Part shown: positions 24,246 through 32,718 of the stretch, piece by piece
How positions within the stretch are numbered: the stretch's first letter is position 1
How the letters are laid out: each line of letters opens with the position of its first letter
Source of the DNA: JBLNCE01 sp050260415
GTDB lineage: Bacteria; Bacillota; UBA4882; JAAYXC01
DNA length: 43,251 bases
Direction of reading: 5' to 3'
NCBI GenBank assembly: GCA_050260415.1
Contig: JBLNCE010000139.1
Coordinates: 1-43,251, forward strand
The notes under the pieces: generated by a model
What the model was told of the DNA's origin: nothing
Databases searched by the model: none
Seen by the model: the letters and a program-made list of their open reading frames with translations, nothing else
Made by a program: the position numbers and the translations under genes

Positions 24246-25244
24246 TTACCGCAATTTGCGTTCATATGATGACATATCATAAAGACGGTTTTGATATTGG
24301 ATTATTCTTTCATCGATAATACATCCATTCGCTATTATTGTGGCCGATTCTAGAATGGGATTCTTGGATTTACAGATCAAATCATCAAGGAAAGTACTAA
24401 CTTCTTGGGAAATCGATTCAGACGCACTGGAGAAAAATATCGTTGGTGTGTGATCGACAGCGTAATGCAGGACCCCATCAATTTCGTAAACCGGATCGTT
24501 AATTGTCGTTGGGTGACTTGTTTCGATTCCCATGGACTCATCACAGCTGATGTCGATAATAATCGCCCCATGTTTCATCTTCATCAAGTCTTCTCGATAG
24601 ATTATATGATCAGTACGGAAAACATCCCACATGACTGCATTGACCACAACATCATAGTGCCAAATCTCGTTGCGTAGATACGGCGCCCTCTTCCTGTCGT
24701 AAACGGTTACCCGCGCGCCAAGTCTGTCAAGAACACGAACGGCGCCACGGGCCGTGTTACCCTTACCGACTACGGCCACATTCAATTTTTCCGGGAGCAA
24801 TCCGACATATTGGAGAGCATGAAGAACGGCGGCTTCTCCGGCAATTTCGTTATTGCGCCAAAAGACGTGATGTGAATCAGGGTAGAACATATCCTCCCAA
24901 GCGATCGCTGTCATCGAACGTTCCAACAAAAAATCCACTATTTGTCTCCCTTGGACCGCATGAATCCAACCAAATAAAGTCTGTCCGGTATGATAAAAAT
25001 CATATTCATTTTTCAAGGGATTCTTTGGATTGCAGATGATTTCAGCCGAATACGCTTCTTCTTTATCAACAACTCTTGCACCAGCCTCTTGATAACGGGC
25101 GTCGCAAATCCCTAGAACAGCTCCATATCCTCTTTCAATTAGGATATGGTCTTTATTAATTACGGTTGCGAGATGTTTAGGTAATATTGCTCTTCTTTTT
25201 TCGTTTTCTTTACCACTGATTACAAAACCGATCCTATTCTTCAA
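24246..25244 (-). CDS. N5-(carboxyethyl)ornithine synthase-like opine dehydrogenase
   Basis: About 332 residues, in the alanine dehydrogenase/PNT superfamily. The N-terminus RIGFVISGKENEKRRAILP holds the substrate-binding loop, and the Rossmann motif GKGNTARGAVRVLDRLGARV lies near residues 165-185. The length is close to CEO synthase, which condenses pyruvate with the side-chain amine of ornithine or lysine using NADPH. I favour that function over alanine dehydrogenase because the protein is shorter and the N-terminus diverges. The TTG at 25244 is chosen: GGAGG lies 5 bases upstream, and the TTG at 25256 would overlap that ribosome site. Confidence 0.72.
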   Translation of the reverse strand: MKNRIGFVISGKENEKRRAILPKHLATVINKDHILIERGYGAVLGICDARYQEAGARVVDKEEAYSAEIICNPKNPLKNEYDFYHTGQTLFGWIHAVQGRQIVDFLLERSMTAIAWEDMFYPDSHHVFWRNNEIAGEAAVLHALQYVGLLPEKLNVAVVGKGNTARGAVRVLDRLGARVTVYDRKRAPYLRNEIWHYDVVVNAVMWDVFRTDHIIYREDLMKMKHGAIIIDISCDESMGIETSHPTTINDPVYEIDGVLHYAVDHTPTIFFSSASESISQEVSTFLDDLICKSKNPILESATIIANGCIIDERIIQYQNRLYDMSSYERKLR

Positions 25245-25258
25245 ATTATCCTCCAAAA

Positions 25259-26470
25259 CTATGTAGATTTTATAGGACGAGAGTTAAATTTAGAGTTTGC
25301 ATAGACTGCAAACAATAAAAAATAACAAACCGAAGTATAGCTAGAAAAGCTTGATTCAGCTATACTAGACACTAAAAGATAAAAAAAGCATGTCAAAAAC
25401 GAAACATTTATGTAAACATCATTTTTAGTAATTCGTTGAATGGATTTATAAATATAAAATAACAAAGCAATAAACAGAACTAACCCAAAATAGCCAAATT
25501 GACCAATTACCATAGGCCAAAATGTATCAGTAATAAAAGAAGGATTGCTTGCCTGTAAGCCCCAGATCTCTGATATGCCATACTTGAGATAAAGAGGCGA
25601 GTAATACTTGGATGATATATATGATCCAAATGTACCAAATCCGGCTCCAAAGGGAAAATGGTCGGCGGCTATTTTAATGGACGAAGCAACCAAGGCGGTG
25701 CGTGCAGTATCTGGGTGCGAGAACACCGACTTAAGTTGTGGATATGTAATAGTTACTACTATAAACATAATTAAAATGTAATGTATTAAATGTAAAGATT
25801 GTTTTCTAATTATATAAATGTAAAATAATAATAGATATACACCAAGAATAGCAAATGCCTTGAAACGTCCCGTGATGAATATCACAAACGAGATCATGAG
25901 TATATATATAATATTTGACTTATTGTATTTAAGATATAGGGTAAGCAACGATAAGATTATTACTGAAGTACTCACAAGATATGTTGGATGGCAAAAAAAT
26001 AGTTGTTGACTTTGAAAAAAAAGTCTATAGTCAAATGTAGGAAAGATTTTAAAAATAAAATTACCGATTGATAAGATAAAGAGCATAAAGGAATACAATA
26101 TGGCTTGGATATTTAATGAAGACATCGCAGAAATATTTAAACCACTAAAAACAACTTTACTTCCTAGGTAGATAAATAAGAATTTGAAAAATATCAACGC
26201 ATCCGATATCGCGATAGGTAAAGTTTGATAATGTGATCTGATGATACTTATTAGACCTATACAAAAAATCAAACATGCAATAGTTATTGTATTGGTAAAT
26301 TCAATGATAATTTTCTTCTTTTTAAGTACTAATAATACGGATAGGTAGAATATGGCATAAGATAAGATTTCATCAATGTTTTTATAGATTGGAATTATTG
26401 TCTGAAAGACATCTTGGAAAAGGAGGCAAAAAAACACTACGTTGAATATTATGTATTGAATAATTATCAC
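25259..26470 (-). CDS. Wzy-like O-antigen polymerase, strongly AT-rich
   Basis: A 403-residue membrane protein with 10-12 hydrophobic helices and a large loop containing SHPDTARTALVASSIKIAADHFPFGAGFGTFGS, which resembles the periplasmic loop of Wzy polymerases that join lipid-linked repeat units. Very high A+T and runs of Ile, Phe, Tyr and Lys separate it from the GC-rich surroundings, as is common for serotype-specific wzy genes acquired horizontally. The start is uncertain: GTG at 26470 lies almost on top of its AGGAG site; the next GTG is at 26446. The sugar linkage formed is unknown. Confidence 0.85.
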   Translation of the reverse strand: MIIIQYIIFNVVFFCLLFQDVFQTIIPIYKNIDEILSYAIFYLSVLLVLKKKKIIIEFTNTITIACLIFCIGLISIIRSHYQTLPIAISDALIFFKFLFIYLGSKVVFSGLNISAMSSLNIQAILYSFMLFILSIGNFIFKIFPTFDYRLFFQSQQLFFCHPTYLVSTSVIILSLLTLYLKYNKSNIIYILMISFVIFITGRFKAFAILGVYLLLFYIYIIRKQSLHLIHYILIMFIVVTITYPQLKSVFSHPDTARTALVASSIKIAADHFPFGAGFGTFGSYISSKYYSPLYLKYGISEIWGLQASNPSFITDTFWPMVIGQFGYFGLVLFIALLFYIYKSIQRITKNDVYINVSFLTCFFYLLVSSIAESSFSSYTSVCYFLLFAVYANSKFNSRPIKST

Positions 26471-26483
26471 TCCTAAGCCATGG

Positions 26484-27230
26484 TCAATAGGCTCCTTCTG
26501 ATTTTATTACAACCCAAAATGTCTTCGCAATAATCTGCAGGTCTAGTAAGATGGACCAATTACTGATGTACTGAATATCTAGTTTCATCCATTCATCAAA
26601 CCCAAGATTGCTTCTCCCGCTTATTTGCCAGAGACATGTTAAGCCTGGTTGTACGCTCAACCTGGTCCATTCATACCTTCCATAATTCATAACTTCGGAT
26701 GGTAGTGGCGGTCTAGGACCCACAATACTCATTTTGGCTGTGAGAACATGAAACAGCTGCGGCAACTCATCTATGCTGTATTTTCGGATAAACCGCCCCA
26801 CCCGCGTCACTCTTGGATCGTTCTTGATCTTAAATATGGGTCCGTCTTTTTCGTTAAGGGCAATCAACTTGTCCTTCATCTCGTCGGCGCCAATGACCAT
26901 CGACCGGAACTTCCAAAATTCAAACTCGACCCCGTCTTTGCCTACGCGCTTTTGTTTGAAGAGCACCGGTCCCGGTGATTCCAGCTTGATGGCGATGGCC
27001 ACAACAACCATGATCGGTAAAAAAAGCACCAATCCGGCGATTGATCCGATAATATCCATCAAGCGCTTGAGCGTCAGTTCCAAAATCCTACCGGACCAAG
27101 GATTAGCAAGCGGATAGGGCATAACTTGGGCAACAGCCGTTTCCGCCTTTGTCGCCGCCGTTTCCTGCTCCAGGCGTTGTAATACTTCCTGCATCGAAGC
27201 TTCGACAGCATTCGCTGCCAGAGGTGACAT
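26484..27230 (-). CDS. Undecaprenyl-phosphate sugar phosphotransferase (paralogue 1)
   Basis: A 248-residue bacterial sugar transferase (PF02397 type), which starts repeat-unit synthesis by moving a sugar 1-phosphate onto undecaprenyl phosphate. About 50 polar N-terminal residues precede one membrane segment (about 60-82). The catalytic part has SPGPVLFKQKRVGKDG, WKFRSMV, DELPQLFHVL, MSIVGPRPP and PGLTCLWQISGRS. It resembles WbaP/ExoY-type enzymes without the N-terminal multi-helix domain. Start ATG with AAAGGAG about 13 bases upstream, a long spacer. A second copy lies at 41150-41911, so two glycans are probably initiated here. Confidence 0.94.
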   Translation of the reverse strand: MSPLAANAVEASMQEVLQRLEQETAATKAETAVAQVMPYPLANPWSGRILELTLKRLMDIIGSIAGLVLFLPIMVVVAIAIKLESPGPVLFKQKRVGKDGVEFEFWKFRSMVIGADEMKDKLIALNEKDGPIFKIKNDPRVTRVGRFIRKYSIDELPQLFHVLTAKMSIVGPRPPLPSEVMNYGRYEWTRLSVQPGLTCLWQISGRSNLGFDEWMKLDIQYISNWSILLDLQIIAKTFWVVIKSEGAY

Positions 27231-27321
27231 AGTCGTTTCTACTCCTTTCCCCCGACGCCACTAACCCACATTCACGGTAGCCCCGTCTATTTGTTTCGAA
27301 AATGGGCTGAAGAAAGAGGGA

Positions 27322-28212
27322 CTATGTATTCAGGTTTTTTCTCTGCCTCATACCGCGAACGTATTCATTGAAAAAAGCTATGCCTATCCCTATAAACGGC
27401 GCAAAGAACCCGGCGACCGCCAGGTTGAACTTCATCGACGGTGACGACTTTCTGCCGGGAACAAACGCCGGGTCGATGACGCGCAGAATGTCGTTCTCTT
27501 CATTGGTCTCCGCGATCTTGGCCAGTTCGAGCTGGTATGCCAAGAATAGGTAGACTTGCTCCGCCACCTGTTGCTCGCGCAGTATTTGCTCGTAGAGGAT
27601 TCCTTCCCTCCTTGTATGGCGCCGGAGATCTTCCTCGAACTTCGCCAGGCGCGCCTTGCTCTTGCCATACCGCTCCTCGAGCAATGTCATGTTTTCGTCT
27701 CTAGCCTTCGTAATTTCCCGTTTTACGAATTCCTTATAGCGGTCGTAGAACGTCTGCGCGAGTTTATACGCGATCAGCGGATCGTTCCAGGTGACGCTGA
27801 TCGTTATGGCACCGGACTTTTTATTCACTACCGAAACGGATTCTCCCAGCTTGTCCAGGTCCCCGGGCGCGAGATCGGTTATTGCTAGAACCTCCGCCCT
27901 GAGACTATGGCTAGCGACAACCTCCGCGCATAATTCCGGCGTTATGCCGGCGGCGCCGGTGAGGGGGGAAAGACCGCCCGCGGTCATGAACTGTGAAAAC
28001 GTCGATCCCAATACCGGCAGCGGGGTCAAGGTCTTTTTGCCGTCGAAACAGAAGGTGATACTGCTCCGATACATGGGCGGAACAACAGCGGTAATGATGC
28101 CGGTGATCAGAACCGCGACGACGGTGAAAATAACGATAAAGGACGCCGATTTCTTAATGGTTCGCCAGATGTCAATCAAGTCGATTTCATAGTGTTGCGG
28201 TTCAACGTTCAT
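27322..28212 (-). CDS. Wzz-type polysaccharide chain-length determinant
   Basis: A 296-residue polysaccharide co-polymerase. The N-terminal cytosolic IDLIDIWRTIKKS precedes a first transmembrane helix (about 24-45), with a PMYRSSITF motif after it. A long extracytoplasmic part contains coiled coil (about 150-225), and a proline/glycine-rich second helix (about 265-285) ends in a basic tail. It sets chain length with Wzy. No Walker motif of a fused tyrosine kinase is present. ATG at 28212 has AGAGGTG upstream. It is the first gene of the left polysaccharide module. Confidence 0.88.
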   Translation of the reverse strand: MNVEPQHYEIDLIDIWRTIKKSASFIVIFTVVAVLITGIITAVVPPMYRSSITFCFDGKKTLTPLPVLGSTFSQFMTAGGLSPLTGAAGITPELCAEVVASHSLRAEVLAITDLAPGDLDKLGESVSVVNKKSGAITISVTWNDPLIAYKLAQTFYDRYKEFVKREITKARDENMTLLEERYGKSKARLAKFEEDLRRHTRREGILYEQILREQQVAEQVYLFLAYQLELAKIAETNEENDILRVIDPAFVPGRKSSPSMKFNLAVAGFFAPFIGIGIAFFNEYVRGMRQRKNLNT

Positions 28213-28817
28213 CGGATCACCTCTGATCTCAATGAAAAGACAAGTTGGGTATCCCTTTTGCTCAGGTAATAAAAGCCCGAATTCAGGCCGTCTAACTCAC
28301 CCCCGGCTTTCAGCCACCTCAGACCCGGGCAGGGTCAAAGTCGCGAAATCCAAGGCCTGCTCTGAGCCATCCTGGCTTTCGCAGGCTTGCCACCATCGTG
28401 GCGCAGAGATGGACGGCAGCGACCTCTCTCTTTTGAAGAGAGGGGGACGGGAGTGAGTTGAAAGCGCAAAACAAAGGCGTTTCCCCAACCTGATCTAGGG
28501 GAATCCCAAAAAAGACAATTATGTATGCACAATCCAGATAACCATAAGAATTCTTCAGCCCGATGGCTAGTCCTGCCAATGCTGTGTTTTTTTTAACATG
28601 AGCCTGCGTCCCGGCCAGAAGGTTACAACTCATAGACGTTGGGGGCGGGCTTTTTGTTCACCGTCCACGGGCTGGGAGGAAAGGCGTAATGGAATCCGAT
28701 CTTTTGGAGGCGGCGGTTGCGCTGCGAGCCCGGCATGGTAGTGTACGGCGTCCACGGTCGCGGCGGGAGAAGAGGTAGAGCGGATGGCGATAAGATGGAC
28801 ATGGTTGACAGGAGGCC
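28213..28817. other. Repeat-bearing intergenic region between the two polysaccharide modules
   Basis: About 600 bases without a convincing gene. The left two thirds hold copy B of the G/C palindrome family (28294-28459) with its 50-base tail (to about 28510). Open frames on the minus strand here are translations of the repeat. The stretch 28512-28817 shows no recognisable signal. Confidence 0.6.
28294..28510. repeat. G/C palindrome family, copy B with tail
   Basis: Outer inverted ends AACTCACCCCCGGC (28294-28307) and GGGGGACGGGAGTGAGTT (ending 28459) enclose an inner CTCTCTT/AAGAGAG hairpin (28424-28441). Between them lies a segment shared with copy C at 38201 (GACCCGGGCAGGG, AAGTCGCGAAATCCAAGG, GATGGACGGCAGCG). 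The tail 28460-28510 matches 153-203. Confidence 0.8.
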
Positions 28818-29954
28818 TTAGAACTTGTACGTCACCCTCGCTTCCAAGCTATAGCGCACGCCTGCCGCGCCGGGTTCGTTAGCGGCGTTTTCCACATAGG
28901 CCACGCCGAGTTCGAGGTCCAGGCGCAGGCAATCCTGCACGGCAAAGGTGCGTCCGCCCTTGAGCCAATACGAGGTCTCTACCACGCCGGTCAAGAGCTC
29001 GAAAGTCTGCGCGGTGACCGGGTCCATCGGGTCCGGGAAGCGCCCCTCGCCGTGGCGTTCGCGCTGGAGCTCAAGATACGTGTCCGAGCCGGTCCAGATG
29101 AGCCTGGCGGTCAGGAGATCGGCGTCCGGGCCCAGCGGGTGGCCGAGGAGGAGGCCGCCGTCCACGTAGTCGCCCTGGGGCCAGGTGTCATAGAAGGTGT
29201 AAGTATGCCGCGTAATGGCGGTATAGTCGAGCCAGAGCCGAGTGTCTTCGCACCCCAGGGGTTTCGTAAACTCCAGGCCCGCCTGAATGCCTAGTTTGTA
29301 GTGGCTTACCCAGTCGGAGGTCGGCGGCAGATCGTCAACATAGACCGAGACATAGCCGTTGGCGTGATCCCCGTGGTACTTCGCGTCGATGGCCATGATC
29401 ATGTTGCAGTACTCGTTGCCGCCCCCATCGGCATCAAGGTATTGGAGCATGAGCTGTGTAACCTCCAAGGGGATGAGGGGGTAGGGGTTCAGGTACCAGG
29501 GGCTGAAGTCCCCCGTGAGCAGTGCGGCCTCAACGTACCCCAGCCGCCAGCGTCCGGCTTCGATCTTATACCGCCGGGCCAACATATAGCGTGCGGCGCC
29601 GTTACGAGGCTCGAGGAAGATATAGGCCTGCTCCCAGTGGAAGGGCGGGATCAGTTCCATGCCGGTGAAGTCGTTTTGCATCCAGAGCATGAGGTGGCCG
29701 CGGGTGGGGGAGAGGGAGAGGTTATTTACGGGGGCGGGGCCCCAGTTGAGAGGGATATAGCCGAGGCGAAGGTCATAGGTGAAGAGCCTGCCTTGGATGG
29801 CCGCGTTGAGGGGGTACAGGGTGCCATCGACCATAGAAAATGAAAGGCCGGGTTGGGTAAGGTCCATGTTGTCCGCCTGACAGGGGGATGGATGGAATAT
29901 GAGGATGACTGTTAATAGGAAAAATACCAAAGCAAACTTATAACCGTCCTGCAT
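28818..29954 (-). CDS. Wzi-like outer-membrane beta-barrel protein (paralogue 2)
   Basis: A 378-residue paralogue of the protein at 14744-15907. It has a signal peptide (FALVFFLLTVILIFHPSPCQA), an aromatic- and glycine-rich body with alternating residues, and a C-terminal EARVTYKF. Shared landmarks are WGPAPVNNLS, MLARRYKIEAGRW, GDFSPWYLNPYP, GCEDTRLWLDYTAITRHTY, RERHGEGRF and YWLKGG. Probable outer-membrane anchor for a capsule-like polysaccharide. Its ATG lies inside the end of the VanZ-like gene (17-base overlap). It ends the right-hand polysaccharide operon. Confidence 0.7.
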   Translation of the reverse strand: MQDGYKFALVFFLLTVILIFHPSPCQADNMDLTQPGLSFSMVDGTLYPLNAAIQGRLFTYDLRLGYIPLNWGPAPVNNLSLSPTRGHLMLWMQNDFTGMELIPPFHWEQAYIFLEPRNGAARYMLARRYKIEAGRWRLGYVEAALLTGDFSPWYLNPYPLIPLEVTQLMLQYLDADGGGNEYCNMIMAIDAKYHGDHANGYVSVYVDDLPPTSDWVSHYKLGIQAGLEFTKPLGCEDTRLWLDYTAITRHTYTFYDTWPQGDYVDGGLLLGHPLGPDADLLTARLIWTGSDTYLELQRERHGEGRFPDPMDPVTAQTFELLTGVVETSYWLKGGRTFAVQDCLRLDLELGVAYVENAANEPGAAGVRYSLEARVTYKF

Positions 29955-30489
29955 CGGCCTCGCCTTTCCGCGGGGTACGTCTCCGCACGCGCAGCCTTAA
30001 AAAGGCCCCTAATGCTATCCCGGCCAGATCGAGCAAGATATCCAGGAGCTCGCCCGTTCTGAAATCCGAGTATCTCTGCAATACTTCGTCGAAGGTCGCG
30101 ACCGCTCCTGCCAAGACGATCGATTGAATGCCGACGGCCAGGCGCGCGCCCCGGGTGCGTTTGGGCCGTCCCGTGGCAAGCTGGGCATTGATGAGGATGA
30201 TGGCCAGGACGGCATAGATCAGGACATGAAATGCTCTACGCCCATAGAAGGCAATGCCCGCCACCATCGCCGCGGGCAGGTTTGGGAAGAAGTGATGGAT
30301 GAACGACTCCATGGATGCGCGGCTAAAGTCGGGATCCGTGACGGCCAGAAGGATGCCTGCTGGATAGAGGAGAGCCGCGAGCCACCAGAGGGAAAATCGG
30401 GAACCGTGTCGCAAATGAAAAATGCCTCCATTAGGGAAGTCTCGCACCACGTTTTGAAAGCATTCTCGAACGGATATAGAACTTAACAT
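29938..30489 (-). CDS. VanZ-like membrane protein
   Basis: A 183-residue protein with about four hydrophobic helices (near 33-52, 72-100, 115-135 and 150-170) and the VanZ-type motif FDEVLQRYSDFRTGELLDILLDLAGIALG in the last third. VanZ-like proteins are frequent in exopolysaccharide clusters of Firmicutes and others; their role is unclear. It overlaps wecB by 7 bases and the Wzi-like gene by 17, so it is firmly part of the operon. The N-terminal 30 residues are less hydrophobic and the true start may be internal. Confidence 0.78.
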   Translation of the reverse strand: MLSSISVRECFQNVVRDFPNGGIFHLRHGSRFSLWWLAALLYPAGILLAVTDPDFSRASMESFIHHFFPNLPAAMVAGIAFYGRRAFHVLIYAVLAIILINAQLATGRPKRTRGARLAVGIQSIVLAGAVATFDEVLQRYSDFRTGELLDILLDLAGIALGAFLRLRVRRRTPRKGEADAGRL

Positions 30490-31571
30490 GCATAATCGCG
30501 CACTATACGAACGATTAATTGTGCGGCGTTGCCATCACCATAAGGTGTTCCTTCAAGCCCTCTTGAGCCTATGCTGTCGAGAATGCTACGGCTGATATCG
30601 GCGGCAGATACCGGTGGTACAATGCGATTCCAACCAAGTTCAACAAGCTCCACCCATTCAGTTTCGCCACGCAATGTGACGCAAGGGACTTTATAGAAGA
30701 AGGCCTCCTTTTGGACTCCCCCTGAGTCAGTGGCAATAAGAGCCGCATTTTGTTCAAGCTGTATCATGTCCAAATATCCTACTGGCTCGATTACCCGAAT
30801 GCTCTTGCCAAGTCTATTCAGTAGACCGTTCTGGTCAAGTATCTTTCTGGTTCGTGGATGCAGAGGCACGATCACTGGTAACGTACTGGCAATATAACTA
30901 AGTCCGTTGAAGATGGCGTACAGCCGATCTTGATCCTCGGTGTTTTCCGCGCGATGCACTGTTGCCAGTACGTACCGATGCGGTTCAAGCCTTTGCATCT
31001 CCAGGATATTGCTTTTCCGGCGTGCTTTGTCCCCATAGAATAGTGCCGCATCATACATAACGTCGCCAACCAGAGAAATCTTGGATTCCGGTATCCCTTC
31101 GTGCCTCAAGTTCTCTACGGATGTCGTCGTTGGCGCAAATAGTAATTCCGAAGCATGGTCCGTCAATACCCGATTGATCTCCTCCGGCATAACACGGTTA
31201 AACGATCGCAGCCCAGCCTCGATATGGGCAACCGGAATATTAAGTTTTGCGGCGGCCAAAGCCGCCGCCAGGGTCGAGTTGGTATCCCCATAGACGATAA
31301 CCATATCCGGCCGCTCATCGAGCAGGACCTTTTCAATTGCGGTAAGCATACGGCCTGTCTGGTCGCCATGGGTTCCAGAGCCTATTCCTAAGTTGTACTT
31401 TGGCGGTGGAATGTCGAGTTGACTAAAGAATGTATCCGACATATTTGCATCATAGTGCTGTCCAGTGTGGATCAATATTTCCTCGGCCCCATGTGTTGAA
31501 GAAAGGGCGTGGGAAACCATGGCAGCTTTGACGAATTGGGGTCGTGCTCCGATGACTGAACATATTCTCAT
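30483..31571 (-). CDS. wbpI: UDP-N-acetylglucosamine 2-epimerase family (WbpI-like)
   Basis: A 362-residue non-hydrolysing 2-epimerase. Conserved pieces include VIGARPQFVKAA, TGQHYDANMSD, YGDTNST (Asp96), HIEAGLRS (Glu118), MPEEINR (Glu131), VHRAEN and TDSGGVQKEA. WecB converts UDP-GlcNAc to UDP-ManNAc; WbpI acts on UDP-GlcNAc3NAcA. The presence of WbpA, WbpB, WbpD and WbpE homologues in the same operon favours the WbpI role, which completes the path to UDP-ManNAc3NAcA. Sequence reading alone does not exclude WecB. Confidence 0.9.
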   Translation of the reverse strand: MRICSVIGARPQFVKAAMVSHALSSTHGAEEILIHTGQHYDANMSDTFFSQLDIPPPKYNLGIGSGTHGDQTGRMLTAIEKVLLDERPDMVIVYGDTNSTLAAALAAAKLNIPVAHIEAGLRSFNRVMPEEINRVLTDHASELLFAPTTTSVENLRHEGIPESKISLVGDVMYDAALFYGDKARRKSNILEMQRLEPHRYVLATVHRAENTEDQDRLYAIFNGLSYIASTLPVIVPLHPRTRKILDQNGLLNRLGKSIRVIEPVGYLDMIQLEQNAALIATDSGGVQKEAFFYKVPCVTLRGETEWVELVELGWNRIVPPVSAADISRSILDSIGSRGLEGTPYGDGNAAQLIVRIVRDYAC

Positions 31572-31588
31572 TTTGATTACCGCCTACA

Positions 31589-32686
31589 CTAAAGCGACTT
31601 TTTTATGGCTTCAGCAACGATTACTTGGGTGTCCCGGCTAAGAGTCGGACCATTGGGAAGCGAGATGACCTCTTTAGCATACTTCTCAGACACTGGGAGG
31701 TTCGGTGCCTTATCCAAGTATACAGGTAGACGATGCACGGGAACAGGGTAATAAACCATGGTGCCAATGCCCGCCTCGGTAAGGAGTTTCTGGAGTTGAT
31801 CCCGTTTGCCGCCAAGTACCCGTACGGTGTATTGATGATAGACGTGCTTGGCATAGGGGGCTTCATAGGGGGTGGCGATCTCCGATATCCCTTGAAGCAA
31901 TTCATTGTAAGTCTGGGCGACCTTGCGGCGCGCTTCGTTCCATTCGTCGAGGTGGGGGAGCTTGACCCGGAGGATGGCCGCCTGGATCTCGTCGAGCCGG
32001 GAGTTATAGCCGATGACCTCGTTGTAGTACTTCTTCTTTGACCCGTGGACCCTGAGCATGCGGGCGGTCTCGGCGAGAGAATCATCGTCGGTGGCGATCA
32101 GGCCGCCGTCGCCGTAAGCCCCCAGGGTCTTGGAGGGGAAGAAGGAGAAGCAGCCGACATCGCCGATGGCGCCCAGCTTCTTACCCTTGTATTCGCCGCC
32201 GAAGGCCTGGGCCACGTCCTCGACGATCCGTAGGCCGTGCCGGCGGGCCAGATCCAACAGAGGATCCATCTCCGCGGCGTGGCCGAAGAGGTGGACGGGA
32301 ATGATCGCTTTGGTGCGTTGGGTGATGGCCTTTTCTACGAGGGCGGAATCGAGGTTGAAGGTCCGGGGATCGATATCCACGAAGACGGGTACGGCCCCGA
32401 GCAGGCTGACGGCCTCAGCCGTGGCGAAGAAGGTGAACGGCGTCGTGATCACTTCGTCGCCGGCACCGATCCCGCAGGCGCGCAGGCCGATGACCAGGGC
32501 GTCCGTGCCGGAATTGACGCCGATGGCGTGCTTGACGCCGAGATAGGCCGCGGTCTCCTGCTCGAAGGCCTTGACATTGGGGCCCATGATGAATTGGGTG
32601 GAGCGGAGGACGTTTTGGATGGCGGCGTTGAGTTCGGGCCAGAGGGATTCGATTTCCGGGTTAAGATCGAGGACGGGAATGGGCAT
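31589..32686 (-). CDS. wbpE: PLP-dependent sugar aminotransferase (DegT/DnrJ family, WbpE-like)
   Basis: A 365-residue fold-type I aminotransferase. Lys186 in SFFPSKTLGAYGDGG binds PLP; VNSGTDAL, TTPFTFFATAEA and EDVAQAFGG are family motifs. In the UDP-ManNAc3NAcA route WbpE aminates the 3-keto intermediate made by WbpB. It starts at ATG with AAGGAGG upstream. It lies 17 bases before wbpI but about 6 kb from wbpB, with polymerase and transferase genes in between. Other sugar aminotransferases are possible; the operon context supports WbpE. Confidence 0.9.
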   Translation of the reverse strand: MPIPVLDLNPEIESLWPELNAAIQNVLRSTQFIMGPNVKAFEQETAAYLGVKHAIGVNSGTDALVIGLRACGIGAGDEVITTPFTFFATAEAVSLLGAVPVFVDIDPRTFNLDSALVEKAITQRTKAIIPVHLFGHAAEMDPLLDLARRHGLRIVEDVAQAFGGEYKGKKLGAIGDVGCFSFFPSKTLGAYGDGGLIATDDDSLAETARMLRVHGSKKKYYNEVIGYNSRLDEIQAAILRVKLPHLDEWNEARRKVAQTYNELLQGISEIATPYEAPYAKHVYHQYTVRVLGGKRDQLQKLLTEAGIGTMVYYPVPVHRLPVYLDKAPNLPVSEKYAKEVISLPNGPTLSRDTQVIVAEAIKKSL

Positions 32687-32718
32687 GTGTATTCCTCCTT
32701 AGTAAAGAATTACCGGGA

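Noticed and set aside
28319..28633. Possible 104-codon gene on the minus strand
   Set aside because: Its second half is the translated G/C palindrome repeat and no ribosome site or homology is evident.
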